The translations under genes and the position numbers were made by a program. Below the pieces are notes generated by a model that was not told the DNA's origin, did not search any database, and saw only the letters and a list, made by a program, of their open reading frames with translations. Shown here in pieces: positions 49,669 to 64,000 of a stretch of 64,000 nucleotides of DNA (its first letter is position 1; every line of letters starts with the position of its first letter). Source of the DNA: Sternotherus odoratus. Lineage: Eukaryota; Chordata; Testudines; Kinosternidae. The stretch is from positions 9,749,001 to 9,813,000 of the forward strand of contig JAVMKO010000006.1 of assembly GCA_032164245.1 (NCBI GenBank), read 5' to 3'.

Positions 49669-50187
49669 CAGGGGTCTCAAACATGCGGCCCGGGGGCCAC
49701 ATGCGGCCCGCAAAGCCCTTCCCTGCGGCCCGCCAAGCTTCCTGGCGCCCCCCCCTCCCCCCCAGGCCCCCCCATAGCAGTTTGCAGGACGGAGGGGCCA
49801 GAAGTGGAGGCTTCTCTGCTGCCTGGCTGGGCCGCGCGTGTTTCTAGCTCTGGACTTCCTAGATTGCTCTTGCTTTGTTTGCCAAACAGCTGTTGGTGGT
49901 GCCTAGCGCTTTCCAGGAGGGAATGGGGAGCTGCGTGCTCAGAGGAGGAGGTGGGGCAGGGGTGGGACCTCTTGGAAGGGGTGGAGTAGGGGCGGAGCCG
50001 GGGCAGCGAGGGCAGGGTGTGTGTCAGTGGTGCGGCCCTTGGGCCAGTGCACTAGTCCTCATGGAAGGGGTGGAGTGGGGGCAGAGCCGGGGCAGCGAGG
50101 GTATGTGTGTGTGTCAGTGGTGCAGCCCTCGAGCCAGTGCACTAGTCCTCATGCGGCCCTCATGGTCATTTGAGTTTGAGACCCCTG
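49669..50187. mobile_element. hAT-type element with perfect 8-bp duplication
   Basis: Termini CAGGGGTCTCAAACATG and (complement) CAGGGGTCTCAAACTCAA form inverted repeats of 14 bp. TGTTATAG flanks the element exactly on both sides (49661-49668 and 50188-50195). The interior repeats CATGCGGCCC and a GTGTGTCAGTGGTGC... block, is GC-rich and lacks a transposase. It sits about 60 bp beyond the ACTR10 poly(A) signal. Confidence 0.88.
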
Positions 50188-50954
50188 TGTTATAGGGATA
50201 GTAATTCTCTTAAACAGAGATTCCTATTTTCAGAAGCTGATTAGGGACTTGCTCCAGGTTGAAGTTGTCAAAGTGTCAACTTAACCTGCCTGCTAACAAC
50301 CTTTCCTCCAAAATATCTGTCCGACCGCATAGAAAATGTACACGAAAAACTTAATGTTAATAACATGCACATTTTAATTATTTTAATTTTATTTGGGGTG
50401 GAGAGACAAGTTAGCAGCAAGGCAGATGTTAAAATATATAATCCTACGGCAATAAATATCAAATAAAAATACAGAATTGAATTCAAAAGCAAATGATGTA
50501 CAATAACTGATATACAGACTAAAAGTAATAAAACATTGTACTAAATACTGAGACCGATGGATTCTTATGCCTTTAAATCCTACCCTTAGGCTTGAATGTT
50601 TAGATCAATCTTTAGAATCTGTTTATTTAGAATCTTTCATCACTGCTAATAGGATTTGTGTGACTAATTTTTCCTCCTCCTCCCCCCGCCTGTTGGTCAC
50701 TTCCTGGTGGTTACTGAAATGTAGTTTTAGAAATAAAATGTGTTCTTGTATAGAAACAACAAAGATTGTTGATTTTGAAACTAAACAGTGTAGCATGCAG
50801 TGGTATTTAAATAAGCTTTAATTTGGAGGTTTTCATTACATTTCACAAGTGCCCTAACCTCATATGCATTTCTTTAGTTAGCAAATATTGACAGATCCTC
50901 TTTCCTATCTTAATATTTTTAATTAATGTGTCCAGGAATCACTGTGTGAAGTCC

Positions 50955-51032
50955 CCTGGCTTGTACAGTAAATTAAGTCAGACTTGATGATCATAGTGGC
51001 CTCTTCTGGCCTTAAAATTGTGGGTTTTTTCC
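50955..51032 (+). mobile_element. CR1-type LINE 3' end
   Basis: The text GACTTGATGATCATAGTGGC followed by CTTCTGGCCTTAAAATTGTG is the same CR1 subfamily terminus as at 34236-34385, heavily 5'-truncated. Confidence 0.6.
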
Positions 51033-51711
51033 CCCCAAACATACTATTGAGAGATATATTTGAGCTAACTGGAGCTAGACAGAATATCTCTAATACTAAC
51101 TACATTCATCTTTCTTGACACACCTACCATCTAGGCATCATTTATGTATCTGCTATAGTTTGTAATGAAGATCTTGGAACAGTTACTGATAATGGCAAGT
51201 ACTTAGTCCATTCCCCTACCCATTTTTAATGAAATAATTAGGAAAGCATAAATCACTGCATACGGTGAACTTGATTCTAAAAGTATGTGTGAGAGAATAA
51301 TGTATAGCTTCTGGATAACAGTCCATTGTATTTATTTTCATGACTGATTCTCAGTCTCTCTCTATAGTACCATTAGAGCTTCTTTATAAAAAAGGATGTA
51401 TTTGCAATGTGCATTAATGTACCTTTTGATAGAGAGCGATCAGACCAAGTTTGTCATACCCTTGTGAAGGTGAATGCATCAGGATAACAATCTGAAGTCT
51501 CAAATTTTGTTTTGGCCCCATGTGTGAAACTCCTCTTGAGTGCACTGACAGTTGCATGTACAAAAGCAAGATGTTGGCCGAAAGGGCGAAATTATGCAAT
51601 CACTTGTTGCAGTCTATAGTATAGAGCTTGCTACTTGTCGTCCCATGGAAGCTAGAGGACTGCTCACATTAATAATCACTATGTGCCATAGGAAGGGTTT
51701 GCAAGAATAAA

Positions 51712-51810
51712 GACAAGTTGCAGGCTTCTGTGAATTTTTGTTTATTGCCCATGACCAGTCCCTTTACTAAAAATACCAGTGACAGAATCTTAACCTTACT
51801 GGTGATTTTT
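51712..51810. mobile_element. Fragment of the 6871-type DNA element
   Basis: TGTGAATTTTTGTTTATTGC, then TTTACTAAAAATACCAGTGA and AGAATCTTAACCTTA repeat the right arm of the element at 6871-7697. The left arm is lost. Confidence 0.6.
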
Positions 51811-53399
51811 GACCATTCAGAGATGGCATTACCTGTTATCACAAAAGTCACCCAACAGTTCTTAACCCAGCCTCTAAGGGCAGTTCAGCAGAAGATTATA
51901 CGGGTAACTGCGTCTCATTGGAACCCCTCTGCATTGTCCTGACTGCAGGCTGCTACCTGGCATCCAGCCCTGCTCTGGCTACTGCTGGCCCTATATGAGG
52001 AGAAGGGTGGTTCTCAGCCTTTCCATTTCAGTGCCCAGGATTCACCCTTCCCTCCACAGCCAGCTCCCAGACATCTGCTCCTGCTCTAATGCAACTTCTA
52101 GCTCTTTCACCTGAGACTGGGCCCATTTGCCCTTAGGAGGAACTTATATGGGAAACCCCCAAACACTCATTTAACTATACATTCAGGCCACAGGCCAAAT
52201 GGTACTTATACAATCCTAAAAAGCCTAAATAACAAGCCATTTACTACATCCAAACATTAACAAAACATTTATAAGCATTTGATCAAGACAAACAGGCTAA
52301 AGTCAGGGATGCTTAGACCATAATTGGTGAGCTCCAAAGCAGTCAGACAAGTATTAGCAATGAACCCTTTAAGAGTTTACTTTTTATAGCCATTAACAAA
52401 CAAGGGATGTCATTGCCAAGTACTGACTTGAGCTAAAACCAACAGTTCACGCTTATTTCCAGTCCTAACTCCAGATAAGATTTACAACCTCCTTTCTTCC
52501 CATCCTCTTGCTGGCCAGCAGTTTTCCCACTGTACCTGGGTTCACGTAGTCTTTAACACTGGCGTCTGTCTGGGTTGGGAAATAGTTGTGTTGACTCATT
52601 TTAAGACAAATTCTCTCTGTTGTATTTATAACAATCTCCAATCACCCTTATTGGTCAGAGTCCTTTTTAAAGAACCTATTAACTCATTAACTCCCCTTTG
52701 AATCAGACATCCTCCCTATTTTATTCCTTCTGGCCTTATCACTTATTATTTTCAAGGTCTTTCTTCTACTTGATAGTCAGTGCCTTCCTTTATAACACAT
52801 ATATGTCCTTAAGCTAACTCTCATTCTTTAATTTTATACTTATACTGCTAGAGGAAAGTACCCAACAGGCTCAACACAGGACCAATAAATGGTGGAGGGG
52901 TTTGACCGGCTGTAATTCGAGATGCTGTGCATAACTCACCTGTACCTAATGAACCCACCTCAGACTCATGGTGATCAAACCGTTGTGCCACCCATCTGTA
53001 AAGTATGTGGGTTTCAGGAGGCGGGGAAAGTCCCACAGGTCCCCTTGCGGGGTCTTCTCCAAATCATGCCATTGGGGTGGGAGGCGGAGGAGAGTCCATG
53101 AAGTGAACGGAGGGTTGCACTTCTGCCTCCCCTACACGGATGACCTAGGAGTGTTGTGCACGGTGCACGCTGTGACAGATATGGGGACCTCCTGCAATAT
53201 CTTTGAGCGATCCTACTGGATTAAGTTTATGGATCATTGTGAGCCAGGGCCGGCGCCACCACAGCCCTAAGAGCTGTTCCGCTTTGCAAGGCTGATGGCC
53301 AAGCCTGGCTCCTTCACAGACACACTGAGCAGCCCCCATTGCTGTTCGGGGCAAAAACACGGGACCGATCTGCAGCCTTTGTACGAGCAAAACGATCTG
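51811..53399. other. Intergenic DNA before the tRNA gene
   Basis: There is no gene here. 52840-53300 has a GC-rich, repeat-like texture but I cannot assign a family. 50196-50954 and 51033-51711 are likewise unassigned. Confidence 0.35.
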
Positions 53400-53472
53400 C
53401 GCCCAACGTGGGGCTCGAACCCACGACCCTGGGATTAAGAGTCCCATGCTCTACCGACTGAGCTAGCCGGGC
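53400..53472 (-). tRNA. tRNA-Lys (anticodon CUU)
   Basis: The minus strand folds as a 73-nt tRNA: acceptor stem GCCCGGC/GTTGGGC with discriminator G, A box TAGCTCAGTCGG, anticodon loop ACTCTTAAT with CTT, and B box GGTTCGAGCCC. No intron is present and CCA is not encoded. A TTTT terminator follows 7 nt downstream (complement of 53389-53392). It lies divergently upstream of PSMA3, about 320 bp from that start codon, and its pol III promoter is internal. All stems pair, so it should be active. Confidence 0.96.
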
Positions 53473-53792
53473 GCTGCAGCTAGCGGTTCTTAAGGGACTA
53501 TTCGAAACATAGTTTGGCGCATGCGTAGAACTCGTTGATTAATTCCGTTTACGAGACTCCTCCCTTTTCGAGGAAACTCCCGCGGCTCCCTTCCAGTCTC
53601 GGGCCGCGCGCGCCCCCGCGGCAGTGACGAGGCCTGTTCTGCGGACGCGCACGTTCACATAGGACCCCACCGCGGGAGCTGATTGGCTGGCGTGCAGCGG
53701 ACCAATGGGAATGTGCGTTGCTGAGGGGCTGCGGCGCGTGAGTGTGTGATTCGGGTCAGTCCGGCGCTCGCTCTCCTCACGGCTCCGCCGCC

Positions 53793-62624
<8,832 letters not shown>

Positions 62625-62763
62625 GTGAGTATTTTGAAATAGCTTCAAACATCTTCTGACCTAGGATCATAGAATATAGGGATTTTCTCTTTGGATAGTG
62701 GTCACTGCTGCTGGATGATAGTTGAACTAGTAGTGTTGTATGGCATTGTCTGTTTGCAAGCTA

Positions 62764-62895
62764 CCCTGTTTCCCCGAAAGTAAGACATCCCCCGAAAATA
62801 AGACATACTTCCAGTTTTGCCTCTTGCTGTAATATAATGTAATTTTGGGAGCAAAAATTAATATAAGACACTGTCTTATTTTCGGGGAAACACGG
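62764..62895. mobile_element. Tc1/mariner-type MITE, 132 bp, TA duplication
   Basis: Termini CCCTGTTTCCCCGAAAGTAA and (complement) CCGTGTTTCCCCGAAAATAA, flanked by TA (62762-62763 and 62896-62897). TAAGACAT is repeated inside the left end. Non-coding. It lies in PSMA3 intron 6. Confidence 0.75.
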
Positions 62896-63248
62896 TAAGT
62901 ACTCTTGAGATAGACCTCTTCAGAATCCCTGTCAATTGTAATTGGCAGCATTTCTCACACCTGGTTTCACTTATTTGTTAAAGATGAGTGTCAAGGACTT
63001 TTTTGGAAAAGTAGCTTGTCTGTTAAACCCTCTGATGAATATAAAAAGAAAAAGGAATGGGGGGTGGGCAGGCGGGCAGCTGTGCTGGGGTTACTAGTGG
63101 ATTATGTGAATTGTTGTAATAAACCATAAGTCTAGTGTGACTGTTCAGTCCATTATTTTTAGTGTTTAGCTAGATTATGAATTTAAGCTCTCAGGCTCAT
63201 GTTTTGAAAGTGCTGTGCCGGTTTCCTTTGAAGATGAGGACTGAACGG

Positions 63249-63372
63249 TAGGGTGACCAGATAGCAAGTGTGAAAAATTGGGACAGAGGGTGGGGGGTGA
63301 TAAAGGCCTATATAAGAAAAAGCCCAAAATATCGGGACTATCCCTATAACATTGGGACATCAGGTCACCCTA
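63249..63372. mobile_element. Small hAT MITE, copy C (124 bp)
   Basis: Termini TAGGGTGACC / TAGGGTGACC and the same body as copies A and B (GTGTGAAAAATTGGGACAG...GGGACTATCCCTATAACATT). The flanks CTGAACGG (63241-63248) and CTGATAGG (63373-63380) agree at 6 of 8. Confidence 0.8.
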
Positions 63373-63483
63373 CTGATAGGTCAGTAATCGCTTTGTGAAA
63401 AGCATTCACCCTTGGGTGGGGGTGACGGGTATTTTTGTCTTTTTCCTACATTCATTTGAGAGTGTAGTGATTGTCTGGTTTCA

Positions 63484-63684
63484 TCACATGGTTGCTATCG
63501 GGGCATTTAATGCACAGAAGTACACCACCTTGTGATAAGCATGTGTACAGGACCCATTGATCTTGAAAGATGTGTTGTGGGGAGCGCTGATCATTGTAGC
63601 AGTGGATGGGTGCACTCCACAAGAGAAATAGATGACATCATGGAATGGATCATCCAAATACCACAAGAGAACCGGCTTCCACAT
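63484..63684 (-). mobile_element. Penelope-like element fragment, inverted piece
   Basis: The minus frame contains HPSTATMISAPHNTSFKING, the same text that appears on the plus strand near 63930-63985. This part therefore faces the neighbouring fragment head-on. There is no catalytic region and the frame is a remnant. Confidence 0.6.
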
Positions 63685-64000
63685 AGAATTTAAACCTCCT
63701 CCAACTGCACACTCCTAGGTGTCACCTGCCACCACACACTGGAACCCATACAGGACCCCATCCTGAAGGAAATCTTTCCTGAGTCCCTTCTTCTGGCCTT
63801 CAAATAACCCATTGACCTCTTCAAGCTCATGAGGACCAAACTCCCCACAGACCAGGGAACACTAACTCAAAGCGGCACCAGACTCTGCCAGAATAACAGA
63901 TGCAAAACCTGCATACATCTCTCCACTGCTACAATGATCAGCGCTCCCCACAACACACCTTTTAAGATCCATGGGTCTTACACATGCCTATTGCTCCATG
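63685..64000 (+). mobile_element. Penelope-like element fragment, C-terminal linker region
   Basis: The plus strand reads, with breaks, FKLMRTKLPTDQGTLTQSGT, then LCQNNRCKTCIHLSTATMIS. The CKTC cysteine motif is the zinc-binding linker expected ahead of the GIY-YIG domain of Penelope-like elements. The fragment is cut by the window edge. Confidence 0.6.

Noticed and set aside
53230..53300. Possible second RNA gene just downstream of the tRNA
   Set aside because: GC-rich but with no A/B box, stem pairing or terminator that I could find.

Overview
This is a piece of vertebrate nuclear genome, most likely from a turtle and probably a cryptodire. Two composite repeats (21269-21454 and 26561-26754) have a tRNA-like head fused to a CR1-type tail, the layout of the Cry SINEs known from turtles. 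CR1 LINEs, Penelope-like elements and hAT/Tigger MITEs of reptilian type fill the introns. Nothing prokaryotic is present. Three protein genes are recognised, in the same order and orientation as I recall for human chromosome 14q23: ARMH4 (minus), ACTR10 (plus), PSMA3 (plus).

Layout. From 1 to about 20.7 kb lies ARMH4. Three coding exons are visible (10149-11544, 6090-6335, 3886-4116). The 3' exons for the acidic segment, membrane span and cytoplasmic tail are not in the window. A CpG island at 20.3-21.2 kb is the likely promoter. From 21.2 to 33.6 kb is intergenic DNA with SINEs, a Penelope-like element broken by a nested MITE, two small hAT MITEs, a probable LTR and a decayed Tigger transposon. 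From 33.8 to 49.6 kb lies ACTR10, complete in 13 exons and joining to 417 codons plus stop, the length I recall for the human protein. Its intron 5 has a U12-type donor. Introns carry a non-autonomous Helitron, CR1 copies and Penelope snap-back hairpins. From 49.7 to 53.4 kb is intergenic DNA with a hAT element bearing a perfect 8-bp duplication just past the ACTR10 3' end. A tRNA-Lys(CUU) gene (53400-53472, minus) sits about 320 bp upstream of the PSMA3 start codon. PSMA3 begins at 53793; six exons (159 codons) are present and the gene runs off the right edge.

The three genes are ordinary single-copy metazoan genes and do not form a pathway. ARMH4 is a single-pass membrane protein linked to cytokine and mTORC2 signalling, ACTR10 is the Arp11 subunit of the dynactin pointed-end complex, and PSMA3 is the alpha-7 subunit of the 20S proteasome. 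I found no unknown multi-gene system. The points most worth a second look are the minor-spliceosome intron, the recurrent Penelope hairpins, the Helitron, the repeat families with readable target-site duplications, and two unnamed intronic duplications.
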